Shown: positions 1 to 6,590 of the stretch, in pieces
Layout: every line of letters starts with the position of its first letter
Position numbering within the stretch: position 1 is the first letter of the stretch
Origin: JBQCHF01 sp051953655
GTDB taxonomy: Bacteria > Actinomycetota > Actinomycetes > Motilibacterales > Motilibacteraceae
Direction of reading: 5' to 3'
DNA: 6,590 nt
Assembly (NCBI GenBank): GCA_051953655.1
Contig: JBQCIO010000357.1
Coordinates: 1-6,590 of the forward strand
The notes under the pieces: model-generated
Seen by the model: the letters and a program-made list of their open reading frames with translations, nothing else
Database searches by the model: none
Told to the model about the DNA's origin: nothing
Program-made: the position numbers and the translations under genes

Positions 1-76
1 CGTTGCGGTCCTGGTCGGCCTCGAGCACGTGCGCGGCCTCGTCGCCGGCGTCCTGGGCCATCCCCCGTTTGGTCGT
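1..76 (-). pseudogene. glpD: glpD continuation beyond the premature stop
   Basis: This is the in-frame continuation of glpD after the TAA at 77-79. On the minus strand it reads TTKRGMAQDAGDEAA and then HVLEADQDRN up to the window edge, with no further stop. Intact GlpD proteins have roughly Y-T-T-Y-R-V-M-A-x-D-A-V-D here, so the match continues in the same frame with no indel, but the second Tyr is Lys and two Val are Gly. The C-terminal cap domain of GlpD would lie beyond the window. Whether this stretch is translated depends on whether the stop is real. Confidence 0.7.
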
Positions 77-1216
77 TTATTTGCCGCCGGCGATGACGCC
101 GCGGCCCGGCGCGAGGGGCGCGACGGTGTGCTCGCGGGAGAGCTTGCTGGTGGCCTCGGACTCGCCCGCCAGCAGCGGGCGCAGGCCGGCGTAGACGCCC
201 TCGACGTCCTCGCGGGTGAGCGGGGTGGCCAGCACCGAGTTCACGTGCTCGAGCACGTAGTCGATGTCGCGGGAGCTGGCCGCCGGGTGGGCCTTGTCCA
301 GCTCCCAGTCGGTGTCGGTGGTGCCCACGATCCAGTGGTGTCCCCACGGGATGACGAACAGCACGCTCTTCTCGGTGCGCAGGATCATCCCGGTGTCCGA
401 GCGGATGCGGTCGCGCGGCACCACCAGGTGGATGCCCTTGCTGGCGCGCACGTGGAACTTGCCGCGCTCGCCGGCCAGGGACTGGGTGTCGTCGGTCCAC
501 ACCCCGGTGGCGTTGACGACCTGCCGGGCGCGGACCTCGAAGGTGCGCCCGCTGTCGACGTCGAGCACCTGCACGCCGGTGACCCGCTCGCCCTGCTTGA
601 GGAATCCGGTGACCTTGGCCCGGTTGGCGACCAGCGCGCCGTAGGCGGCCGCGGTGCGCACGATGTTCATCGTGTGCCGCGCGTCGTCGACCTGCGCGTC
701 GTAGTACTGCACCGCGCCGACCAGGCTGTCCGTCCGCAGCGAGGGGACCATGCGCAGCGCGGCCTTCTTGGTCAGGTGCCGGTGGTGCGGCAGCCCGCGC
801 GAGCGCCCGCCGATCATGCCGAGGGTGTCGTAGAGCAGCACCCCGGCGCCGACGTAGGGCCGCTCCCAGAACCGGTGGGTGAGCGGGTAGAGGAACGGCA
901 CCGGGCGGACCAGGTGCGGCGCCAGCCGCTGCACGATGAGGCCGCGCTCCTTGAGCGCCTCCTGCACCAGCCCGAAGTCGAGCATCTCGAGATAGCGCAG
1001 GCCGCCGTGGATCAGCTTGCTGGACCGGCTGGACGTGCCCGCGGCCCAGTCCCGCGCCTCGAGCAGCCCGACCGACAGCCCCCGGGTGGCGGCGTCGAGC
1101 GCGCTGCCCGCGCCGACCACCCCGCCACCGACCACGACGACGTCGAGCTCACGCCGTTCCATCTCGGCCAGCGCGCGCTCGCGCTCCGCCGGCCCCAGCT
1201 GCCCGGTTTGCACCAC
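77..1216 (-). CDS. glpD: Aerobic glycerol-3-phosphate dehydrogenase GlpD, cut short by an in-frame stop
   Basis: GlpD is an FAD-dependent, membrane-associated enzyme that oxidises sn-glycerol 3-phosphate to dihydroxyacetone phosphate and passes electrons to the quinone pool. The visible 379 residues carry the N-terminal Rossmann dinucleotide motif VGGGVVGAG (about 29-37), followed by SALDAATRG, which together fit the first GlpD family signature. They also carry the SSRSSKLIHGGLRYLE segment (about 62-77), GTTDTDWE (298-305) and GLRPL (344-348), all typical of the fold. The frame ends at TAA (77-79) directly after GVIAGGK, inside the second family signature, whereas family members run to roughly 510-580 residues. 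The frame is open to a GTG at 1252, but similarity begins near QTGQLGPAERERAL, so I prefer GTG 1216 (or 1213), just downstream of a possible -10 box. Transcription is probably independent of guaB3. The identity is secure; whether the truncation is biological is not. Confidence 0.85.
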   Translation of the reverse strand: MVQTGQLGPAERERALAEMERRELDVVVVGGGVVGAGSALDAATRGLSVGLLEARDWAAGTSSRSSKLIHGGLRYLEMLDFGLVQEALKERGLIVQRLAPHLVRPVPFLYPLTHRFWERPYVGAGVLLYDTLGMIGGRSRGLPHHRHLTKKAALRMVPSLRTDSLVGAVQYYDAQVDDARHTMNIVRTAAAYGALVANRAKVTGFLKQGERVTGVQVLDVDSGRTFEVRARQVVNATGVWTDDTQSLAGERGKFHVRASKGIHLVVPRDRIRSDTGMILRTEKSVLFVIPWGHHWIVGTTDTDWELDKAHPAASSRDIDYVLEHVNSVLATPLTREDVEGVYAGLRPLLAGESEATSKLSREHTVAPLAPGRGVIAGGK

Positions 1217-1223
1217 CCTTGGG

Positions 1224-1229
1224 ACGATA
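1224..1229 (-). promoter_or_regulatory. Possible -10 box of a leaderless glpD promoter
   Basis: On the minus strand TATCGT fits the actinobacterial -10 pattern TANNNT. Seven bases separate it from the GTG at 1216, so transcription could start at or next to the start codon and give a leaderless mRNA, which is common in actinobacteria. No good -35 hexamer is visible at 17-18 bases upstream. AAGG just before the GTG could instead act as a weak ribosome site, but it sits only about 3 bases from the next GTG (1213). Confidence 0.4.
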
Positions 1230-1311
1230 GTCCGGTGGCGGGCAACCGGCACGGCGACGGCCGGAGGGCGAGACGGGGCCGGGCGACATCAGCCACTCAC
1301 CGCCGTCGTTC

Positions 1312-1347
1312 CATGCTTACCGCGCCAGATCTGGCGCGGTGAGCATG
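1312..1347. repeat. 36-base palindrome in the guaB3-glpD gap
   Basis: Two 18-base arms meet with no spacer at an AGATCT centre. The central 20 bases, CCGCGCCAGATCTGGCGCGG, are a perfect palindrome and the outer arms extend it to CATG with one mismatched pair (T at 1317 opposite G at 1342). In plus-strand RNA that pair is a U-G wobble; in minus-strand RNA it is an A-C mismatch. It lies 63 bases past the guaB3 stop and about 95 bases before glpD. With no T-tract it is not a classical terminator. A U-less actinobacterial terminator for guaB3 or a dimeric regulator site for glpD are both possible. Confidence 0.75.
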
Positions 1348-1351
1348 CAAG

Positions 1352-1369
1352 GATCACGCCCGCGTGATC
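1352..1369. repeat. Inverted repeat GATCACGC-CC-GCGTGATC
   Basis: Two perfect 8-base arms are separated by two bases. It lies 4 bases from the 36-base palindrome and 40 bases past the guaB3 stop. The short spacer suits a dimeric DNA-binding protein better than an RNA hairpin, though it could be the first of two tandem stems ending the guaB3 transcript. Its function is unknown. Confidence 0.7.
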
Positions 1370-1409
1370 GTTCCGACCGGGGCCGGCGCTGCTCCCGGCG
1401 TGAGCGGCG

Positions 1410-2531
1410 TCACCGCGGCAGGTACGGGCTGACCACGACCTCGACCCGCTGGAACTCCTTCAGGTCGGAGTAGCCGGTGGTGGCCATGGCGCGGCGCAGG
1501 GCGCCGATGAGGTTCATCGAGCCGTCGGCGGTGCGGGACGGGCCGTGCAGGATCTCCTGCAGGGTGCCGACGGTGCCGACCGAGACCCGCAGGCCACGCG
1601 GCACCTCGGGGTGGTGCGCCTCCGAGCCCCAGTGGAAGCCGTGGCCCGGCGCCTCGACCGCGCGCGCCAGCGGCGAGCCCATCATGATGGCGTCGGCGCC
1701 GCAGGCGATGGCCTTGGCCAGGTCGCCCGAGCGGCCCACGCCGCCGTCGGCGATGACGTGCACGTAGCGGCCGCCGGACTCGTCCATGTAGTCCCGGCGC
1801 GCGGCGGCGACGTCGGCCACCGCGCTGGCCATCGGCACCGCGACGCCGAGCACCGTCCGGGTGGTGTGCGCCGCGCCGCCGCCGAAGCCGACCAGCACGC
1901 CGGCCGCGCCGGTGCGCATCAGGTGCAGCGCCGCCTGGTAGGTGGCGCAGCCGCCGACGATGACCGGCACGTCGAGCTCGTAGATGAACTGCTTGAGGTT
2001 GAGCGGCTCGGCCCGGCCGGAGACGTGCTCGGCGGACACCGTGGTGCCGCGGATGACGAACAGGTCCACCCCGGCGTCGACGACGGTCTTCCAGAACTGC
2101 GCGGTGCGCTGCGGGGACAGTGCACCGGCCACCGTGACGCCCGCGGCGCGCACCTCCTGGATCCGCTGGGTGATCAGCTCGGCCCGCACCGGCTGGGCGT
2201 AGAGCTCCTGCATCCGCGCGTTGGCCGCGGCCTCGTCCAGCCGGGCGATCTCGGCCAGCAGGGGCTCGGGGTCGTCGTAGCGGGTCCACAGGCCCTCGAG
2301 GTCGAGCACGCCGACGCCGCCGAGCTGCCCGATGGCGATCGCGGTGGCCGGGGAGACCACCGAGTCCATCGGCGCGGCCAGCACCGGCAGCTCGAACCGG
2401 TAGGCGTCGATCTGCCAGGCGACCGAGACCTCTTCGGGGTCGCGGGTGCGCCGGCTCGGGACGATGGCGATGTCGTCGAACGCGTAGGCCCGGCGGCCGC
2501 GCTTGCCCCGCCCGATCTCGACCTCGGTCAC
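1410..2531 (-). CDS. guaB3: GuaB3, CBS-less IMP dehydrogenase family protein
   Basis: This is a 373-residue TIM-barrel protein of the IMP dehydrogenase/GMP reductase family and lacks the CBS insertion, as is normal for actinobacterial GuaB3. The start is GTG 2531 (VTEVEIGRGK...), preceded by GAGAGGGAG. Recognisable segments are AYAFDDIAIVPSRRTR (15-30), LAAPMDSVVSP (51-61), EPLNLKQFIYELDVPV (175-190), GFGGGAAHTTR (215-225), HVIADGGVGRSGDLAKAIACGAD (258-280) and the C-terminal ALRRAMATTGYSDLKEFQRVEV. In the active-site loop His222 stands where classical IMPDH has the catalytic Cys (GPGSICTTR in the neighbouring GuaB). This protein may therefore not act as a standard IMPDH, and its role in the family is unsettled. 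It follows guaB by 59 bases and is probably co-transcribed. The same frame stays open far upstream into guaB, but that part is a shadow of guaB. Confidence 0.93.
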   Translation of the reverse strand: MTEVEIGRGKRGRRAYAFDDIAIVPSRRTRDPEEVSVAWQIDAYRFELPVLAAPMDSVVSPATAIAIGQLGGVGVLDLEGLWTRYDDPEPLLAEIARLDEAAANARMQELYAQPVRAELITQRIQEVRAAGVTVAGALSPQRTAQFWKTVVDAGVDLFVIRGTTVSAEHVSGRAEPLNLKQFIYELDVPVIVGGCATYQAALHLMRTGAAGVLVGFGGGAAHTTRTVLGVAVPMASAVADVAAARRDYMDESGGRYVHVIADGGVGRSGDLAKAIACGADAIMMGSPLARAVEAPGHGFHWGSEAHHPEVPRGLRVSVGTVGTLQEILHGPSRTADGSMNLIGALRRAMATTGYSDLKEFQRVEVVVSPYLPR

Positions 2532-2534
2532 GTG

Positions 2535-2543
2535 CTCCCTCTC
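2535..2543 (-). promoter_or_regulatory. Ribosome binding site of guaB3
   Basis: The minus strand reads GAGAGGGAG-CAC-GTG. The purine-rich run just before GTG 2531 supports this start and rules out the much longer open frame that runs back into guaB. Confidence 0.6.
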
Positions 2544-2567
2544 GCAAGCTCGGTGAGACTGACTCGG

Positions 2568-2586
2568 CTCCGACGTTCCGTCGGAG
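2568..2586 (-). other. Stem-loop between guaB and guaB3
   Basis: On the minus strand CTCCGAC-GGAAC-GTCGGAG forms a perfect 7-base stem with a 5-base loop, beginning 4 bases after the guaB stop codon. No U-tract follows. It could be a partial terminator, an mRNA-processing site or a stabilising hairpin that sets the guaB:guaB3 ratio in a shared transcript. Confidence 0.6.
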
Positions 2587-2590
2587 ACCG

Positions 2591-4156
2591 CTACCGAACG
2601 GTGTAGTTCGGCGCCTCGACGGTCATCTGGATGTCGTGCGGGTGGCTCTCCTTGAGCCCCGCCGCGGTGATTCGCACGAACTTCCCGCGCTGCTGCAGCT
2701 CGGGGATGGTGTGCGCGCCGACGTAGAACATCGACTGGTGCAGCCCGCCGACCAGCTGGTGCGCGACGGCGGACAGCGGCCCGCGGTAGGGCACCTGCCC
2801 CTCGATGCCCTCGGGCACGATCTTGTCGTCGCTGGCGACGTCGGCCTGGAAGTAGCGGTCCTTGGAGTAGGACACCTTGCCGCGCGAAGCCATCGCCCCG
2901 AGCGAGCCCATGCCGCGGTAGCTCTTGTACTGCTTGCCGTTGACGAACACGAGGTCGCCCGGGCTCTCGTCGCAGCCGGCCAGCAGCGACCCGAGCATGA
3001 CGGTGTCGGCGCCGGCCACGATGGCCTTGGCGATGTCGCCGGAGAACTGCAGGCCGCCGTCGCCGACGACCGGCACCCCCGCCGGGCGGCAGGCCCTGGC
3101 GGCCTCGTGGATGGCGCTGATCTGCGGCACGCCCACCCCGGCGACGACCCGGGTGGTGCAGATGGAGCCCGGGCCCACCCCCACCTTGACCCCGTCGGCG
3201 CCGGCGTCGACCAGAGCCTGAGCACCGGCGCGGGTGGCGACGTTGCCGCCGAGGATCTGCACGTGGCGGGTGGCCGGGTCGGCCTTGAGCCGGCGCACGA
3301 GGTCGAGCATGAGCCGGGCGTGGCCGTTGGCGGTGTCGGGCACCAGCACGTCGACGCCGGCCTCGACCAGCGCGGTGGCCCGCTGCCACGCGTCGCCGAA
3401 GAAGCCGATGGCCGCGGCGACGCGCAGCCGGCCCTCGTCGTCCTTGGTGGCGTGCGGGTACTGCTCGGTCTTGACGAAGTCCTTGACCGTGATCAGGCCC
3501 TGCAGCCGGCCCTCGGCGTCGACCAGGGGCAGCTTCTCGACCTTGTGCTTGGCCAGCAGGGCGGCGGCGTCGTCGCGGGCGATGCCCACCGGTGCGGTGA
3601 CCAGCGGCATCGGCGTCATCAGCTCGTGCACCTTGCGGTGGGCGAACTCCGCCGGCGGCAGGAACAGCAGGTCGCGGTTGGTGATGATGCCCAGCAGCGT
3701 GCGGTCGGGGCCGACGACCGGCAGCCCCGACACCCGGTAGGTGGCGCAGAGCCGGTCGAGCTCGGCGATGGTGGCGTCCGGCCCGATGACGACCGGGTCG
3801 GACACCATGCCCGACTCGCTGCGCTTGACCAGGTCGACCTGGTGCGCCTGGTCCTCGATGGACAGGTTGCGGTGCAGCACGCCGATGCCGCCCTGGCGGG
3901 CCATGGCGATCGCCATCCGCGCCTCGGTGACGGTGTCCATGGCGGCGGACACCAGGGGCACCCGCACCGAGACCTCGCGGGTGAGCCGGGAGGTGGTGTC
4001 GACCTCGGACGGGACGACGTCGGTCTCGGCCGGCAGCAGCAGGACGTCGTCGAAGGTGAGCCCGAGCGGGGCGGCGATGACCTCCGCGTCGGCGACCGCG
4101 GTGCCGCTGGGGTCTGTGACGCTGGGGGAGCCGGGGATGCCGGTGGCGTCGGTCAC
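2591..4156 (-). CDS. guaB: Inosine-5'-monophosphate dehydrogenase GuaB
   Basis: GuaB oxidises IMP to XMP with NAD+, the committed step of guanine nucleotide synthesis in the cytoplasm. The 521 residues are full length. An N-terminal lead of about 30 residues precedes LTFDDVLLLPAE (33-44), and PLVSAAMDTVTE follows at 67-78. Two CBS domains are inserted at about 117-170 and 178-230. The barrel resumes with LVPDTANGHARL and GGNVATRAGAQALVDAGADG. The catalytic loop is GPGSICTTR (328-336) with Cys333, the phosphate-binding region is VVGDGGLQFSGD, the flap is RYFQ (434-437), and the C-terminus is KESHPHDIQMTVEAPNYTVR. An Asn (277) stands where many bacterial enzymes have His in DTAHGH, a position that varies in the family. 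The start is GTG 4156; the nearest purine-rich site, GGAAGG, is a rather distant 13 bases upstream, but I see no better start. It follows the anti-sigma gene by 69 bases in the same direction. Confidence 0.97.
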   Translation of the reverse strand: MTDATGIPGSPSVTDPSGTAVADAEVIAAPLGLTFDDVLLLPAETDVVPSEVDTTSRLTREVSVRVPLVSAAMDTVTEARMAIAMARQGGIGVLHRNLSIEDQAHQVDLVKRSESGMVSDPVVIGPDATIAELDRLCATYRVSGLPVVGPDRTLLGIITNRDLLFLPPAEFAHRKVHELMTPMPLVTAPVGIARDDAAALLAKHKVEKLPLVDAEGRLQGLITVKDFVKTEQYPHATKDDEGRLRVAAAIGFFGDAWQRATALVEAGVDVLVPDTANGHARLMLDLVRRLKADPATRHVQILGGNVATRAGAQALVDAGADGVKVGVGPGSICTTRVVAGVGVPQISAIHEAARACRPAGVPVVGDGGLQFSGDIAKAIVAGADTVMLGSLLAGCDESPGDLVFVNGKQYKSYRGMGSLGAMASRGKVSYSKDRYFQADVASDDKIVPEGIEGQVPYRGPLSAVAHQLVGGLHQSMFYVGAHTIPELQQRGKFVRITAAGLKESHPHDIQMTVEAPNYTVR

Positions 4157-4225
4157 GGTGCGCTGGGGGCCTTCCGCGAGGGGCGGCGCGCCGGAGCGGG
4201 ACCCGCCGGCGCCGGGGCCTTCAGC

Positions 4226-5532
<1,307 letters not shown>

Positions 5533-5536
<4 letters not shown>

Positions 5537-6102
5537 GCCGACTCCTCCCCCGCCAGCACCCGCAGCCGGGCCAGGGCCCGGTGCTGGGCCACCCGCACGG
5601 CCCCGGCGCTCATCCCGAGCGCGACGCCGGTCTCCTCGGCCGACAGGCCCACACCGATGCGCAGCACGAGCAGCTCGCGCTGGTGGGCCGGCAGCCGCTC
5701 GAGCAGCGCTCGGGCCCGCTCGGCCTCGCTGGCCCGCAGCAGGCTCTCCTCCGGGCCGTCGTCCAGGTCCGGGCCGTCGGGCAGGTCGTCGGTGGGGATG
5801 GCCTGGCGCGCGGCGGCGCGCTGAACGTCGGCGACCTTGTGCGCGGCGATGCCGAAGACGAAGGCCTCGAACGGACGGCCTTCGTCGCGGAACCTCGGCA
5901 GCGCGGACAGCACGGCGATGCAGACCTCCTGCGCCGCGTCGTCCGCGGCCTGCTCGGCGCCGGGCATCCGCCCTAGGCGGGTCCGGCAGTAGCGGTGCAC
6001 CAGGCGGCGGACGTCGGCGAGGAGCTCCTCGCGCGCCCGCGCGTCCCCCTGGACCGCCCGGGCGGCCAGCTCTCGCAGGCCCCCGTCCGCACGTCCGCTC
6101 AT
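5533..6102 (-). CDS. sigD: ECF sigma factor, SigD type
   Basis: This sigma-70 family factor of the extracytoplasmic-function class directs RNA polymerase to a dedicated promoter set and is presumably held inactive by the adjacent anti-sigma factor. From ATG 6102 it has 189 residues. Region 2 spans about 20-95, with RRLVHRYCRTRLG, ADDAAQEVCIAVLSALPRFRD (53-73) and PFEAFVFGIAAHKVADVQRAA. A short acidic linker (about 104-119) follows. Region 4 (about 133-182) has LLERLPAHQRELLVLRIGVGLSAEETG and the recognition helix MSAGAVRVAQHRALARLR. It matches M. tuberculosis SigD along its length as I recall that sequence. The frame is open further back to GTG 6303, which overlaps the bldM stop as GTGA and would add 67 Ala/Pro-rich residues unlike any sigma region. 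I prefer 6102 because similarity begins there, although its ribosome site is weak. Its stop overlaps the next start as ATGA. Confidence 0.88.
5542..5548 (-). promoter_or_regulatory. Ribosome binding site of rsdA inside the end of sigD
   Basis: GGAGGAG lies 5 bases before ATG 5536, within the last codons of sigD. It is the strongest Shine-Dalgarno site in the window. Together with the ATGA overlap it indicates efficient coupled synthesis of the anti-sigma factor. Confidence 0.75.
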
Positions 6103-6112
6103 CGCCGGCACG

Positions 6113-6136
6113 CGCCCCGGTGTTACCGCCGGGGCG
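6113..6136 (-). other. Inverted repeat just before the sigD start
   Basis: Perfect 8-base arms CGCCCCGG and CCGGGGCG are separated by 8 bases and end 10 bases before ATG 6102. On the minus-strand RNA the 3' arm contains GGGGCG, the only purine-rich candidate ribosome site, so a hairpin could hide it. It could also be a protein-binding dyad. If sigD starts at 6303 this sequence is coding. Confidence 0.55.
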
Positions 6137-6193
6137 TCGTCCACCCCCCGATCGGCGCAGTCCGCGGGCCCCGCACCGGCGGGTTCGCGGCGA

Positions 6194-6235
6194 GCCTCCG
6201 GCACCGGAGCATGCAGCGCCTCCGGCACCGGAGCA
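6194..6235. repeat. Two 18-base direct repeats, each holding a dyad
   Basis: GCCTCCGGCACCGGAGCA occurs identically at 6194-6211 and 6218-6235, 24 bases start to start. Each copy contains the near-palindrome CTCCGG-CA-CCGGAG (6196-6209 and 6220-6233). The pair sits between bldM and the preferred sigD start, about 95-130 bases upstream of that start, as expected for paired operators. In the alternative long sigD frame they would encode the repeated peptide APVPEA. Confidence 0.7.
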
Positions 6236-6254
6236 CCCGGCGGCACGGCGACGA

Positions 6255-6280
6255 CCCCCAGGGCGCGGGGGCCGTGGGGG
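6255..6280 (-). terminator. Possible U-less terminator hairpin after bldM
   Basis: CCCCCA and TGGGGG arms flank 14 GC-rich bases, beginning 19 bases after the bldM stop. There is no T-tract. Such stems also arise by chance in DNA this GC-rich, so the call is weak. It would argue for a transcript end between bldM and sigD. Confidence 0.25.
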
Positions 6281-6299
6281 AGCTGCTCGGAGCCGGCGG

Positions 6300-6590
6300 T
6301 CACCGCACGAGTCCCCAGCGGAACCCGACGGCCACAGCCTGGGCGCGGTCGGCCGCGGCGAGCTTGCGGAACAGGCGGCGTGCGTGCGTCTTCACGGTGT
6401 CCTCGGAAAGGTACAGCTCCCGGCCGATCTCGCCGTTGCTCCGGCCGCGCGCCATGCCGCGCAGCACCTGCAGCTCGCGCTCGGTGAGCACGGGGGCGGT
6501 GCCGGGCGGGCGCGCACCGGTCGACTCGACCGCGCGGGCACGGCCCAGCACGGCGGTCACCGCGGCGGCCAGCTCCTCCCGCGAGGCGTC
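6300..6590 (-). CDS. bldM: BldM-like orphan response regulator, C-terminal part
   Basis: Only the last 96 residues are in the window; the 5' end lies beyond 6590. The first visible residues, DASREELAAAVTAVL, match the final helix of a receiver domain. A linker leads into a LuxR/FixJ-type helix-turn-helix: LTERELQVLRGMARGRSNGEIGRELYLSEDTVKTHARRLFRKL, ending RAQAVAVGFRWGLVR. As I recall Streptomyces BldM, this is nearly the same through the DNA-binding domain and identical in the GFRWGLVR ending. BldM there is an atypical orphan regulator controlling aerial development and sporulation genes, alone or as a heterodimer with WhiI. The receiver pocket is outside the window, so phosphorylation cannot be judged. 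A GTG at 6560 lies inside the gene and is not the true start. The TGA stop at 6300-6302 overlaps a possible GTG start of sigD. Confidence 0.85.
   Translation of the reverse strand, partial: DASREELAAAVTAVLGRARAVESTGARPPGTAPVLTERELQVLRGMARGRSNGEIGRELYLSEDTVKTHARRLFRKLAAADRAQAVAVGFRWGLVR

Noticed and set aside
29..1342. 437-residue plus-strand open frame opposite glpD
   Set aside because: It is a low-complexity Ala/Gly/Val/His/Arg-rich translation with no family features, directly antisense to a clear GlpD. Long antisense frames are expected in DNA this GC-rich.
1354..2547. 397-residue minus-strand frame overlapping guaB3
   Set aside because: It is an Arg/Gly/Pro-rich alternative-frame translation of guaB3 with no domain.
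1410..3389. Possible guaB-guaB3 fusion, since the guaB3 frame stays open upstream
   Set aside because: The upstream 286 codons are an Arg/Gly-rich shadow of guaB in another frame; GTG 2531 has a ribosome site and matches the normal GuaB3 start.
1410..4156. guaB and guaB3 as a recent tandem duplication
   Set aside because: They share only the barrel fold; GuaB3 lacks CBS domains and differs throughout. They are an old paralogous pair.
4166..4222. Direct repeat GGGGCCTTC (4166-4174 and 4214-4222) before guaB
   Set aside because: Nine GC-rich bases in a short spacer are easily a chance match, and the repeat has no dyad or promoter-like partner.

Overview
The window is very GC-rich, with codon third positions almost all G or C, GTG starts and mostly weak Shine-Dalgarno sites. 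Every convincing gene lies on the minus strand. Gene content and protein similarity point to an actinobacterium, and the style suggests the Geodermatophilaceae (Blastococcus, Geodermatophilus, Modestobacter); the family-level guess is an inference. I see no tRNA, rRNA, CRISPR array or mobile element.

Reading in the direction of transcription (high to low coordinates), the window opens with the C-terminal output domain of an orphan response regulator that closely resembles Streptomyces BldM (6300-6590, cut by the window edge). About 200 bases of dyad-rich DNA follow. Next come a SigD-type ECF sigma factor (5533-6102, possibly starting at 6303) and, overlapping it by 4 bases, a membrane-anchored anti-sigma factor of the RsdA type (4226-5536). 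After 69 bases comes guaB, the CBS-containing IMP dehydrogenase (2591-4156), and 59 bases later guaB3, its CBS-less paralogue (1410-2531). The block thus places a developmental or stress regulator, a sigma/anti-sigma switch and guanine nucleotide synthesis side by side. From memory, similar gene order occurs in Streptomyces (bldM-sigma-guaB-guaB3) and partly in Mycobacterium (sigD-rsdA-guaB2-guaB3).

A 193-base gap with two adjacent palindromes separates guaB3 from glpD (aerobic glycerol-3-phosphate dehydrogenase), which probably has its own, leaderless-type promoter. glpD is interrupted: an in-frame TAA at 77-79 falls inside the conserved GGKYTTYR-type signature, while homologous sequence continues in frame to the window edge. 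A cluster of unusual bases around the stop makes a sequencing or assembly error a serious alternative to real gene decay.

This is mostly a conserved chromosomal block, not a novel system. The points most worth checking are the broken glpD, the palindromes between guaB3 and glpD, three in-frame repeat tracts in the anti-sigma factor, and the twin dyads with an uncertain start upstream of sigD.
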